This document shows, piece by piece, positions 40,143-52,493 of a stretch of 64,000 nt of DNA. Numbering within the stretch: position 1 is the first letter of the stretch; each line of letters begins with the position of its first letter. Source of the DNA: Cercis canadensis. Its lineage: Eukaryota > Streptophyta > Magnoliopsida > Fabales > Fabaceae. The translations under genes were made by a program, and so were the position numbers. The stretch spans positions 1 to 64,000 of the forward strand of contig QAOA01004328.1 of assembly GCA_003255065.1 (NCBI GenBank). The letters run 5' to 3'. The notes under the pieces were generated by a model. That model saw nothing but the letters and a program-made list of their open reading frames with translations. It was not told where the DNA came from and made no database searches.

Positions 40143-41168
40143 ACATGAAGATGTAACCAAATGGCCTGCCCTCAAGGCTTATGGGTTCCATATTTGAACC
40201 CAAAGTTAAAAAAAAAAAAAAAACAAAACAAAACAAACAACATGAAGATGTGTAGAATGTTTCTTTTCCTTTTACTTTATAAAGTTTACTTTGAAAACCT
40301 TACTTGGCCTTTTTTTTCTATAATGTCATCTTAGTTCTATATATGTGGATTACTCTTATCTTTTCTGTGTCAAAGGCGTCCTTAGAAAGTTATAAAGGCA
40401 TGTTTACTTTTTAGCAACTGTTTATGATTACAGAGGACATTGTTCATTTTAATAACAAATTAATCTTAGCCATTAAATATTTAAATAATACGTTCTTTCA
40501 AAGTGGATATTGTTTACTATAACAAGATAAAAAGGAAAAATGCAACTGCCATTAAATTTACATTGTGGGCTGATAATGGATGGATTTCTACAACTAAACA
40601 TAGTAACAACAGATCCTTGAATTTTTGTAAATTAATCAATACTTTCTTACACAAAAAATTATACTGTTACTGTTGAAATGCACAGTTTATGGTGTGAACT
40701 AATTAAACCCCTGATGAATACCATTGCCAAATCCCTTGGACCATTGTCTTCTTTATGGAAATTTCCAGGCATCGATAAAATCAGGATGAAACTAGCCTTG
40801 TTCGATGAACAAGAGTTTTATGCTGTCATTGACTCCCCAGAGAAGATATAGGAGCCACTTTGAAACAGTGGTTTTGCAAAAGCTTTTAGACTAAAATTAA
40901 AAGATTTTATGTAAAAAGTTCTTATACAATAAATAAATTGAAAAAAAAAATAACAAGCATTGTTAGCAAATCGTAGTCTTTGAATCTGTTTTGCAAAGAG
41001 CCTTTTTCCCTCTTAGTGGAACCAAAGTTTGTCCAGATCATGTTTTCCTTTTATGAAGACATTCTACAATGCATCTAAATTTTCCTAATATAAAGTGAAT
41101 TTTGGTATTTTATGAAAAAAAAAGTAATTTTGGGTACGTTTAGCTAAATAAATATGTTATTGGTTATG
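40143..41168. other. P450 3' flank, nothing else recognised
   Basis: AT-rich, with an A-rich tract (about 40208-40235). No frame or repeat of note until an NLR 5' remnant starts near 41169. Confidence 0.5.
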
Positions 41169-41400
41169 GGTATTCCAAGCTCGATGGCCATTTTGGGAAA
41201 TGGAGGAATGGCAAATTACCGAAACCTTGAGTGATTACATTATAAGGGTAGAAACTAGTGGACATAAGTTTATCATGCTTTAAGGGGGAAAATAAAAAGT
41301 TTATGATGCTTTTTGAGGGGTGAACAAAAATGAAAATCTGAGGTGCCAAAATACCAATGACATAAATACTACTGCTAAAATTAAACAAAAAAAATTAATG
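41169..41400 (-). pseudogene. Remnant of an NLR start codon and upstream flank
   Basis: The ATG at 41191-41189 reads MAIELGI, as in copies A and B, then the NLR sequence ends abruptly and unrelated DNA follows. To the right, about 210 bp match the proximal upstream flank of the NLR genes (compare 22550-22770: GGGAAATGGAGGAATGGC, AGATGCTTTTT, TGACATAAATACTAC). It shows that another NLR unit once stood here. Confidence 0.85.
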
Positions 41401-41479
41401 AAATTTCAATATAATAATATCGTAATGTTGATCAATTCCAATAATTAGTTATTAATGGCATTGGCAGTAATTGCCAAGG

Positions 41480-41667
41480 CACCGTCTTCTGTCTTGGATG
41501 AGAGGCATTGGGCTACAATCAGCAAAATGGACTCAAGTTAGAAAGACAACTAGTTGGGATGAGAGTTTAGTGACAAGGTGGTTCTGAAGCTAACCCGCAA
41601 ACCCAACATAGAACTTAGAAGGATGCTTAACAAGTTGAGTAAACAAGTCATAACCAAGTGGATAGTT
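41480..41667. repeat. Inverted copy of part of the NLR intergenic module
   Basis: The reverse complement of this stretch matches 25640-25815 and 4991-5115 (TTAAGCATCCTTCT, TGTTGGGTTTGCGGGTTAGC, TGTAGCCCAATGCCTCTCAT). It forms the start of a rearranged area that leads into a large inverted repeat. Confidence 0.6.
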
Positions 41668-43158
41668 GAAACAAAAAATTTTGAGATTGAATCAAGTTTT
41701 TTATGCCCCTCTAGGTCTAATCTCCTCAATTTATTCTGGTATTTCTGTCGGGTTTTTCATTGTTTTCGATATTTCTCTCTTTTCAAGTTATGTTCTTTCT
41801 CTCTTTATCTTCCCCAAGGTAATCTTCTATTCAGATTTTTCTTTTACATGATCTGATGTTTCCCCTTACAGCAAATCTTTCATTATCAAGAACATATATG
41901 AGGTGAATTTGTGAGCTTTGCAGATTTAAGGGGTAAATGACTAGAATAATAAAGTTTAGATAACAAAATACTCAAATACTGATGTTTTGAAACTTATTAC
42001 TTGAGTACCGATGTTTTAAATTTTTTTGATATTAAGTTTGATACAATGTTAAGTTGCACTACTAACAAATAGTGTGACATGTTGAGTTTAGCCATTATCG
42101 ATTGGTGTGACTCAAGAAACTAAATAATATTCTCAATTGAGTTGCGCCATTTGTAATGAGAATTACAAAGGAAAAAATTTATGTAAAATTACTTAGGTTC
42201 TTGTACTATTATTGTTCTCCTATTAAAAAAATGACATAAAGACTATTGTTTGTACCTTAGCACTACATCATCCTTGCCCTGCCTTCTTCATATTATCTTA
42301 CCATAAGAACATCGTATGGTGACTCTTCAGAGTGACCTACTAGTTCATGAATTCATGATGAAATTACTTCAGTGAGTATGTTCACCTCTTCTAGAACCCA
42401 TCTTCTAACCATTTCCAAAATTGGTGAACACACTCATTGAAGTATAATTTCATGATGAATTCATGAATAGCAGGTCACCATGTTCGGCATCACTAAAGAG
42501 TTACCTTATGGTGTTCTAACGGTAAGATAATGTGAAAAAGGTAAGGCAAGGATGAGGTAGCGCTGAGATATAAAAAGTAATTCACATGTAATATTTTAAT
42601 AAGAGAATACTACCACAAGAATTTAAGAAACTTTACTTAAGTTTTTCCCTTTATAATTTCCATTACAGATGGCATGACTCAATTGACAATATCATTTTTT
42701 TGAATCGTGCCAATCGATAATCGCTCGACTCAACATGTCATGCCATTTGTTGATGGCATGACTTAACATTGTGTTGAACTTTATATTAAAAAAATTAAAA
42801 ACATTGATATTCAGGTAATAAGTTTCAAAACATTGATATTTAATTATTTTATTATCTAAATTTTATTATTCTAGTCGTTATACCCGCTCACAAATTCATA
42901 TTTTATATATATATATATATATGTTCTTGATAAGAGAATATTTGCTGCAATGGGAAAAAAAAAATCTGAATAGAATATTACTTGAAGGGAGATAAAGAGA
43001 GAAGTAACATAACTTGTAAAGAGATAAGTATCAAAATCAATGAAAAACCCAACATAAATATCAAATAAATTAAGGAAGAGATTAGACCTTGAGGGGCGTA
43101 AAAAACTAAGAATGTCATTGCATAAAAAACTTGATTCAATCTCAGACATTTTTGTTTC
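41668..43158. repeat. Large imperfect inverted repeat, arms about 720 bp
   Basis: Left arm about 41668-42386, right arm 42422-43158, spacer about 35 bp. Matching landmarks, left against inverted right: GAGATTGAATCAAGTTTTTT; TCTATTCAGATTTTT; TATCAAGAACATATAT; GACTAGAATAATAAA; GATGTTTTGAAACTTATTAC; GGCAAGGATGA in complement; and TCATGATGAAATTA next to the centre. The outer 230 bp of each arm carry a copy of the gene-start exon found at 45600, the inner 480 bp match nothing else seen. A transcript through it would fold into one long hairpin. A TA tract (42903-42922) occurs in the right arm. Confidence 0.85.
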
Positions 43159-44100
43159 TTACCTTACAAGGGATCGAGCAGAAACAGTGGCTATGATTTG
43201 GATTTCAAACAACAAACGACTATTTTCAGGGAGGCGTAATAAGGGGGATGTGGGGTTCTGAGTTTCTTTGGGTTAGGGCTTGGTTGGTGAAGGTTTTAAT
43301 TTAATTGACTGTTATTTATTAAAGGCTGGGATCAAGCCTACATGTTATTTATTGGCTCAAACAGCTTGGGAGCTTTAAAGAGAATTTCTGAGAATTTTCC
43401 ATGTAAATTCATGATGTATCTTCAGTATTCTCTGAAATTATTTGAGAGAGGATGACATGTGGACATCAAGTTTTTTCGATTATATATAATATATAATTAA
43501 TTATAAATTGGCCATCCTAAGTTACCAATTTATTCACAATGTTCGCTTCGCTGAGAAATTGCACTCCACGTGCAGTTTCCTGAAACCTAGAACTCAAACA
43601 AAGTAATAAGTGGGTTTAAGATCCTTGGCTATGAAGGTACTTTAACAAGCAATCACAAATTGAACTAACTTTATTGAATTGGAAGAAACAATACAAAGAA
43701 TTGAAGAAGAGAAATGTAGCGAACAATCTTAAATTGAATGAACGAAGAACAAAGAACTAGAAACAAGCTGGAATTTCGAATGAAAGCAAGGAAACTGCAA
43801 AAGAAACAAGTAAAAATGGTGGTAAATGAGGATGACTTTTTNACAATCTTAAATTGAATGAACGAAGAACAAAGAACTAGAAACAAGCTGGAATTTCGAA
43901 TGAAAACAAGGAAACTGCAAAAGAAACAAGTAAAAATGGTGGTAAATGAGGATGACTTTTTTCTTTTCTAGCATACTTGAAACTGGTAACTTGGACTACT
44001 GTGCTGCTAAAGCCATATACTGCTAACTCTGACGTTATGCTCAACTTCCCCAGTAATTTCAATCTAGGAAGCTAACAAAGTAACGATCTACTTGGTTATC
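42930..44100 (-). pseudogene. Duplicated gene-start segment, broken copy
   Basis: Parallel to 45455-46600. Reading leftward it has the leader and MALAAQ-stop frame (44030), a shared non-coding stretch, an upstream region with GGTTAGGGCTTGGTTGG, then the exon that reads ATVSARSLVR. Here the start ATG is ATA (43194-43192) and the next Gln codon is a stop, so it is a pseudogene. An N at 43842 is flanked by a 120-bp direct repeat. Gene identity unknown. Confidence 0.5.
43722..43965. repeat. 120-bp direct repeat across an N
   Basis: 43723-43841 and 43843-43961 are the same sequence (ACAATCTTAAATTGAATGAA onward) with one visible difference (GAAAGCAAGG against GAAAACAAGG). The N lies exactly between. 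This looks like two overlapping contig ends that were not merged. Confidence 0.9.
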
Positions 44101-44465
44101 GCTCATATTTTGCAACTTTTTCATAGAAAAATACTAATTTTTGATATAATTTAGGTGTCCTGAAAGCATTTGGGCAGATAATTGTATGCAGTGGGCTTGT
44201 ATTTTTAACATAGGCAAAAGCTATATGGGCACAAACAATTAAAAGAATAGCGTAGGCCTTATTGAAGTTCAAAGAAGCACTGAACCAGAAAACTCAATCT
44301 ACCCTTCCAATCTCACATTTTATACAAAACCCCGTTTCCATTAATAAGAAAAATAATCATCATTTGGTTCAAATATATAACAAAAATTATTAGATACTTC
44401 TAGTGTTTGCACATCGCAAGACACAAAATGTGAACTGTAGGTGTAATTTATATGTAGTAATTATG

Positions 44466-44965
44466 TTTTGGTTTAAATGTATTGTAGGCCCTTGTAGTTT
44501 GAATGAATTTTGAAACATGTCCTTATAAATATTTTCTTTTTTCGGGGTTCTTATATTTTGAAAACTTTTTAATTGAGTATTTGTTGTCACTCCCGACTAT
44601 AAATTCGTCAGTTTAGTGTTGACATAGCAAACGACTTATCTATATTTCAATAAAAGATTGAAACTAATATGACACAAAAATTGTCATCTCATCAACTTTT
44701 TTATGAACTTTTTTGAGCAAAAATTTGATGATATGATAATTTTTGTGTCACTTTAGCACCACGTCAACTTCTTTTATTGTCACATAGATAAGTCGTTTAC
44801 TATATTAACACTAAACTAATAGAATTATAATTGGGGATGACAGCAGGGACCCAATTAAAAAAAAATTCAAACTATAAGGACCCCAAAAGAGGGGAAAAAA
44901 AATATAAGGACCTGATTAAAAATTTGTCCAAACTATAAGAACCTGTAATACATTTAAACTTCATT
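44466..44965. mobile_element. Foldback element of about 500 bp
   Basis: Nearly the whole length is an inverted repeat. Left GGTTTAAATGTATTGTAGGC, right inverted AGTTTAAATGTATTACAGGT; further in, CAGTTTAGTGTTGACATAGC against TAGTTTAGTGTTAATATAGT, with the axis near 44705. The related module at 25965-26010 lacks it (GTAATTTATATGTGGG runs on to AAGTGTCTAAAAATG), confirming insertion. Target duplication is not clear. Non-coding. Confidence 0.75.
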
Positions 44966-45454
44966 TTTTTAAGTGTCTAAAAATGTACATAAAACCAATG
45001 TAAGGAATACGTGTTAGATATGTAACAGACGGATGGCGTCTCTATCTCCTCCGCTCATGCCTCGATCAGTTTAGATTTCTATTCGGTTTAACTTATTGAA
45101 CTATTTGAGCTATTTAACTTCAAGAAAATAGAGAATCATTCACCTCACAATTTTTTTTTTTTTTTATTTAGTTTAAGTCCATTTCTTCCTTTGACTTTCA
45201 TGCAGAAGGCTAGCTCCAATTGGCCACATTGGACCTGGTTAGCCAATAGAGAAATCTAAATTCATTGTGCCAATGCTTGGTCAAAATCAAAAGGAGAAGT
45301 ATTAGACCAGTTCCTAACATCAAAAGTAGTTGGTACACCGTAGATTATTTACAAACATATACAACTTATAAAGATAAATAACAACTCTTAATTACTTAAA
45401 TAATTACCATATAGATTGTCCATGTATCACATGATGACATTATATTCTGAATTC

Positions 45455-46600
45455 NTGCAATGGGAAGTATGAGATGATGTAAAAGAAAATCTGAATAGAA
45501 GATTACCTTGGGGAAGATAAAGAGAGAAAAAACATAACTTGAAAAGATTTAAATATCGAAAACAATGAAAAACCCAACATAAATATGAAAAACCTTGAGG
45601 GGCATAAAAACTTGATTCAGTGTCAAAACTTTTTGTCTCTTGCCTTACAAGGGATCGAGCAGAAACAGTGGCCATGATTTGGATATCAAACGACTAACGA
45701 ATGTTATCGATGAGGGAGGCGTGATAAGAGGGGGGGGGGGGGGGGGGTTCTGGGTTTCTTTGGTTTAGGGCTTGGTTGGTGAAGGTTTTAATTTAATTGA
45801 CTGGTAAGTATTGAGGGCTGGGATCAAGCCTACATGTTATTTATTGGCTCAAACAGCTTTGAGCTTTAAAGAGAATTTATGAGAATTTGCCATGTAAATT
45901 GATGATGTATTTTCTAGTGGTTTTTAGTATTCTCTAAAATTATTTGAGAGAGGATGACATGTGGAAATAAAGTTTTTTAGCATTATCTATAATATAGATC
46001 GAATTAATTGTAAATTGGCCATCCCAAGTTAGAATTTATTCACAATGTTCGCTTGGAAAGTTCGCTGAGAAATAGGAGCCCACGTTCAATTCGCTGAAAT
46101 CTAGATCTCAAACGAAGTTAATAATAAGTGGGTTAAAGATCCTTGGCTATGAAGGTACTTTAACAAGCAATCATTAATTGAACTAACTTCATTGAATTGG
46201 AAGAAACAGTTCAAATATTGAAGAAGAGAAGTGTAACAAACAATCTTAAATTGAATAAACGAAGAACAAAGAAATAAACTGGAATTTCAAATGAAAGCAA
46301 GGAAACTGCAAAAGAAACAAGTAAAAATGGTGGTAAATGGGGATGACTTTTTCTTTTCTTTTCTTGCATACTTGATACTGGTAACTTAGAGCTGGTGCCT
46401 CCAGCCACTACTGCATGTGTTGCAAAAGCCATCTACTGTTAACTCTGACGTTATGCTCAACTTCCCCAGTAATCGTAATCTTAGGAAGCTAACAAAATAA
46501 AAATGTACTTGGTTATGACTTCTTGACTCAACGAACATGACTTGATAAGCAACACAAAAATCAGATAAAAACAACACACATACACCTAAGCCAACACAAA
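45455..46600 (-). pseudogene. Duplicated gene-start segment, better preserved copy
   Basis: Two short start exons can be read. At 46432 leftward: MAFATHAVVAGGTSSKLPVS, after the GTTGAGCATAACGTCAGAG leader. At 45675 leftward: MATVSARSLVRQETKSFDTE, followed by ESSFYAPQ and a likely donor AAG/GTTTTT. No downstream exons are present because an N (45455) follows, and no domain is recognised. The Ser/Thr-rich starts could be organelle transit peptides, but that is a guess. A run of 18 G lies at 45730-45747 in the upstream region of the second exon. Confidence 0.4.
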
Positions 46601-46604
46601 CTAA

Positions 46605-47623
46605 CTATAAAGTACAGTGCCCTTGTTGTCTTCTGCTCCCATGTGGTTGATCCATTGCCAAGATTTCTGATTTGTACTTCTTGGCAGGATTAGCAGCTAT
46701 CATCGAACCAAAACCTTGTTTCCTATGATAAGATACTGGAATAGTACATTCATTGATGGCATGCAAGGAGTACGATGTTTGCGATGCTTTCATCCAACTG
46801 TTGGCGTGTTTGGTTTTGCATTGCATTAGATTGAAACTAATTTTTTGTTTTTGTCGGGTGAGCAAATGCCAAATTGACCTAGCTGGAATTGAAGGTGGCA
46901 TCACCTAATGTGCAAGAATCGTGACTGAGTTTAACCCTTTCGTACCATAGAGACAGTTTGAAACTGCTGTCGTGCAGAATGCAAATGCCTATTTACGAGA
47001 ACTTGCAGCTAAGGTTGTTTGGGTGCATTACTGGCACAGAATGGCTGTATAAATGTTATCCAAGCAATGGCAATTTTTTTTTTTCTCTGCTGAAATTACC
47101 GAAGGAAAAACTTGGTTCCTATCTGCAAGGGATTAATGACGGTTGGGTCAAGCATGTCATTGATACAATTTATAAGTCGATGTAAGTGACATGAACTGTT
47201 TCATTTACCTTCGAGGGTAACCTTCTACCTCAGTGAAGCCCATAGAGTGGAAGAGTATTTAATAATCTCCCCACTCTATGGAGAATTCTTTTTAGTAGCA
47301 AAACATTTAAACTTCTCTATAGACAGCAGTAGCAACACAAAAAAAAATGTCATCATGTGATGACTCAAACTATCCTAACTGCGATGGTGCCATGGTTAAA
47401 TTGGAAGAATTGTCGTCATTTTTGGGTTTATAAGTTTTCCCAGAAAAAATAAAGTATTATCTTCGTGTAATTTAGCCATTTTGTGGTCAGCATGGTTCCC
47501 TGACTTGTTTCATCCTATCAACTTTCTGCTGGTAATGCTAAATGATGATAAAGTGGGAGGATCATGTAGAAATTGTGGAGCCAAAAGAGGGCAAGGTCCA
47601 TGCGAGGGACAAAGCCAATGGTC
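46605..47623. other. Intergenic, no gene recognised
   Basis: Frames of 99 codons (46605-46904, minus) and 75 codons (46958-47185, plus) exist but show no motif I know and no copy elsewhere in the window. Left unannotated. Confidence 0.4.
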
Positions 47624-48290
<667 letters not shown>

Positions 48291-49100
48291 ATCTTGTTGA
48301 TGTATACTTTTGGGAAGGAGCTTAAAAGGTTGCCCTTCACTCCAGGTTTGGCAATCTGAGTTAATTATACAAGTTTATTCCAACCTTCACGTTTTATAGG
48401 AAGAGAAAGATGAATGAAAATGGTTTCTTGTTGTTTACATGATGCTCCTAATGACCTGACTAGTTGTAAATATGTCGAAGTACACTGCATCCTTGCAATA
48501 TCTTATTAAGCATGTTCAAGATCCGAATTGTGGGCATTAATTCTCATGCGAAACAGAGAATGGCTAAGAATGATTTCGCTTGTGATTGGTTGTGTTTCTC
48601 ACAAGGACACTAGTATTTTAACCTAGTTGATGTCTTAGGTTTGGGAAGTAAGTCAAATTTTAAGCAAATTTTGCATTGAATATACCAAAAGACGTGTAAC
48701 TTAATATTGAGAAAGTTTTCAAAACTTATAAATTTCATATTTAAACTTGGAGTAGCCAAAGTCCAAAAACAAATAATTGAATCTTCATTAATGCACATAA
48801 AAATTGAATCATTGGGTCCACAATTACTGCCTACAGTACAACTACCTTATGCAAGTTTGCAACGCTCAGATGTTGCAAAATTTTCAAAGAAAAGTTCTAA
48901 TTGTTGTTAGGAGGTTTCTCAGATACTTTTAGTATTTATGTAGTATGTCATACTACATAGAAATAACCAATAAATGAATGACATGTGTACAAATTAATTA
49001 TTTTTAAGTTTGTTTAAAAAATTAAATAAATTATATTTTATATATAATAAAATATGAAAATTATGTATGCTTGACAGGTCAGTGTAGTATGATATACTTA
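48291..49100. other. Intergenic, nothing recognised
   Basis: AT-rich, especially 49000-49060. Short frames on both strands (48610-48910) overlap each other and show no motif. Confidence 0.5.
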
Positions 49101-50490
49101 CGTAATATTATAGAATCCCTGTTGTTGTTAATATAATTTAGGCGACTTGAAACCATTTGGGCCAATAATTGGGCTTGTGTTTTTAACATTGGCAAAAGCT
49201 ATATGGGCTAAAGTTCTAGAGATTATGGGCTGGGCTATCCACAGACAGTTAAAAAAATTGTGTAGGCTTTATTGAAGTTCGAAGAAGCTCTGAACCAGAC
49301 AACCCAATCTACACTTTGGATATCACATTTATACAAAACCCCGTTTCTATTAAGAAGAAAAATAGTATTAATTTTTTAAAATATATAACAAAAATTATTA
49401 GATACTTCTCAAGACACAAAAATGGGAACTGTAGGTGTAGTTTATATGTGGGATTTACTCTTTTAAGTGTCCAAAAATGTACATAAAACCAATGTATGGA
49501 ATAATTATTCCATTGACGAGAGGAAGTGCCTCTCTGTGTGTTTATGTAACAGAGGGGTGACCTCTCTGTCTTTACCGCTCTAGCCTCCACCTATTTAGAT
49601 TTCAATTCAGTTTAACTTATTAAACTATTTGAGCTGTCTAACTTAAAGAAAATAGAGAACCAGTGACCTCACAAGAAAAAAGTTAAAAATTTTAGTTGTT
49701 TAGTTTAAGTTCATTTCTTCCTTTCACTTTCATGCAGAACGCTAGCTCCAATTGGCCAGAAAGAAATAATTCTTTCAGATAGTATGGTATTCCCCCATGC
49801 ATGTGGTACCTTTGCCCCTCTTGTTGGGTATCACTTTCTGAGAAATCTAAAATATTTTTCTTTAATAACTTGACTTGGAAAAATTTGTAATCTTTAAGAT
49901 TAGAAATAACCAGTTCTAAACAATCATTATTCTCATCAATATTCTTTTGTATTGATTGCAAATGTTCCAATATCAGGTAATTAAATAAATGACAATGTTT
50001 TATAAGTTATCATCTATCGACATATATTTATGCACAATGATTTTAAGTAAATAAATTAAACATGGAATCACCATTCTACGCCTTTTTTTTTGCTATCAAA
50101 CATAGGAATGCTTATTCTATAGAATATAGCATGGAATTGAATCATCATTTTGTATACCAAATGAGCACAAAGACTCAACAAACTAGAAATTTCCTTAGAC
50201 TCAACAAAATGTTGCTAAGTTTTACACCCAAAAAAAAAAATATGTAGCCAAGTTTAGAACTTTCATTCTCTGTTATTTAAATACTACAAATATTGAATTA
50301 AATGTATGATTCATCATCCCCTAATTATTCTAATTTTGGGCTGCAAAAATACAAGTATGAAGTTCTTAACAAAAGATATCATTATAATTATGCACACCAA
50401 ATTTTGAGTATAAAATCACCATTCAATGATGTCATGGTGAGTGCTATGCTACACCATTCAATAATGGTGGAATCCATCCAATGAATTTGA
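49101..50490. repeat. NLR-associated intergenic module, degenerate copy
   Basis: Matches 5120-7000 and 25820-27300 in patches (TAGATACTTCTCAAGACACA, GGAATAATTATTCCATTGAC, CATTTCTTCC). The small open frames are not conserved in the better copies. The end near 50330 (CATCATCCCCTAATTATTC) matches 7005-7025. Confidence 0.55.
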
Positions 50491-51279
50491 TGTCATTATG
50501 AAGATCTCAAAAAAATAAGTCATTCAATATGTGACAGAATACACAATTTCTTTTAAAATGCAAAAATGACACGATATAAAAAAATGTGCCAAACTTTTTT
50601 TTTATTAAAAGAAAGAAAAAAGGAATTGGAGTACGCTTAGAGTTGGCTCTATGTGCCAAAATAATATTATATGTGGAAATTGTTTCATTATTGTAGGTCA
50701 AAAACCTATATTTGTTAGAGGTATATATTACTTATTAGTATTATTGCGATAAAAATAAATTATTCTCAAGTTCTAATATTTAAAAGAAAATATTAAAAAG
50801 TTTTAAAGCTAAATGCTTCTCAAGGATGTACCTCAAATTGACTACCCTGCATGCCGTATGTCAGAAGCAAACTTTAGATCTTAGTATTGCTTTCTTAATA
50901 AAATTATATTATATATAAGAATTCTTCTTTATCTAATTCATCTTTTGCTGATAAATCCTTTACCAAAGAACTCATAATTAGTTGGAGAAGATCCCACCCA
51001 CTTCAACCGAAACAAATCCAAGAGGATGAAAAAATGGTGTTGTCAACCAAGATAATTCCTAGTCGATCTTGCAAACATTCACCATAATCAATTAAAATCA
51101 TTTGACTTAATTATAACTAAACCTGCAATCATCTAAACCCAATATTCTCCAACTATAATTTGACCCTGTCTGATTCGGAAAAATCAATTCATGGGCTGGG
51201 TGAGCTGGGTGGTGTGCATGTCAGGGAGAGAGTGAAAGAATAACTGGATATCTGACTTTAATTTATTGCTTTGTTTGTA
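50491..51279. other. Intergenic, nothing recognised
   Basis: AT-rich sequence without a conserved frame. The following flank of the second NLR type starts near 51290. Confidence 0.5.
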
Positions 51280-52493
51280 ACAGACTACAAATTCAGAACT
51301 TTGGCCTATCTATAAACTTGTTAACCACCTGATTTCACCAGATTTACAATCTCAGGAGTTTTCTGATATTTTAGCTAAATGTCTTAACATTTTACGGAGA
51401 ACTACCAAAAAATAAAATAAGAAAAACGTCTTACAAAAACATAAAAATGACTACTCAATATCACGTTATGACTATTCATCATAGTGTATTTTCTTTCTGT
51501 TTTGAAATACATCTTCCTTATAATTTATAATTTATCTATGGTTAAAAAATGTTTAGGATGAAAGGAGGTCATCTCATTCTAAGGCCAAAGCATGCCATAG
51601 GCCTTAGGAACTTATAGTAGTACTTATAAATTGTCTATTAAAAGAAGATCGTTCGTCATAAAATTTGAAGTTAAGCCTTTCAAACAAAATAATTTAATTA
51701 TTACCAGTTGAACTAACATAAAAAGCATATAAGCAAATATACCAGCACATCAATAGCACATTTGGTAGACGGAATAAAAATTTATGGAATTGGATTGGAA
51801 ATGGAATAGGAATGGAATGAGCTAGAATGGAATGGCCATTCACTCCAAAGTTTGGTAGCTCTATAGAATCAATGAGGAATTGAATGAAAATAATTCATAA
51901 AAGAAATAAATGTCCCTTAATAGAAATATGGTTTTGTGAGTGTTAGATAAGTTATATTTAATAAGGCCAGTTTAGGTAATTTTATAAAATGAATGAGGAA
52001 ATGTTAGGAAAATAATGCATTTGCATGGAATGAGCAATCCCACCGACAAAGATTCCATAAATTCTTAAAGCAGAAGTTACTCAAGTTCCTAATCCTAGTA
52101 CAAGTTCAAGATCTTAAAATGAAACAAAACAACGAACAGAACCGGATAGAAAGAACCAATCTGAATAATCTGATGGTGAAGCATAATGCTCTAGCAACTG
52201 TAAAAGTAGACGGCTTCTTGTTATTGGTATGAACATCTGCCGCGCCATCTTGGGTTGCAAGCAATGAAAACTGAAAGTAGCAATCCTCTTTCTTGACGTA
52301 TACTGGGAGCAAAGTTAAAGGCTGGAAGCCTGGAAAGTATAAAATTATGACGATTCAATTTGTACCTCATCTATTTGAAAGTTAGAAATGAAATGGTTTT
52401 AATGTTACCAATATTTTACAAGCCAATGATAATAGATTGAGAATTTGAGGTTGAGAAAATAACCGTTTCTTGGAGATAGCTTGAATCGTCACG
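51280..52493 (-). other. 3' flank and 3' UTR of the fourth NLR gene
   Basis: Closely duplicated at 60470-61801. After the stop at 52494 the minus strand has a likely donor ACG/GTTATTTTCTC near 52466 and an exon around 52310 leftward that reads LPVYVKKEDCYFQ in one frame. A 68-codon frame (52106-52312) covers this exon. The exon resembles that downstream of the first NLR type. Confidence 0.5.

Noticed and set aside
45730-45747. Run of 18 G residues
   Set aside because: The duplicate at 43230-43250 has only a short G-run; most likely homopolymer expansion or a sequencing artefact.
46605-47185. Frames of 99 and 75 codons considered as genes
   Set aside because: No motif, no paralogue in the window, no splice pattern; plausible as chance frames.
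51770-52070. Possible MITE with GGAATTGGATTGGAAATG repeats (also 61100-61400)
   Set aside because: Inverted ends could not be paired convincingly; it is treated as part of the duplicated NLR flank.
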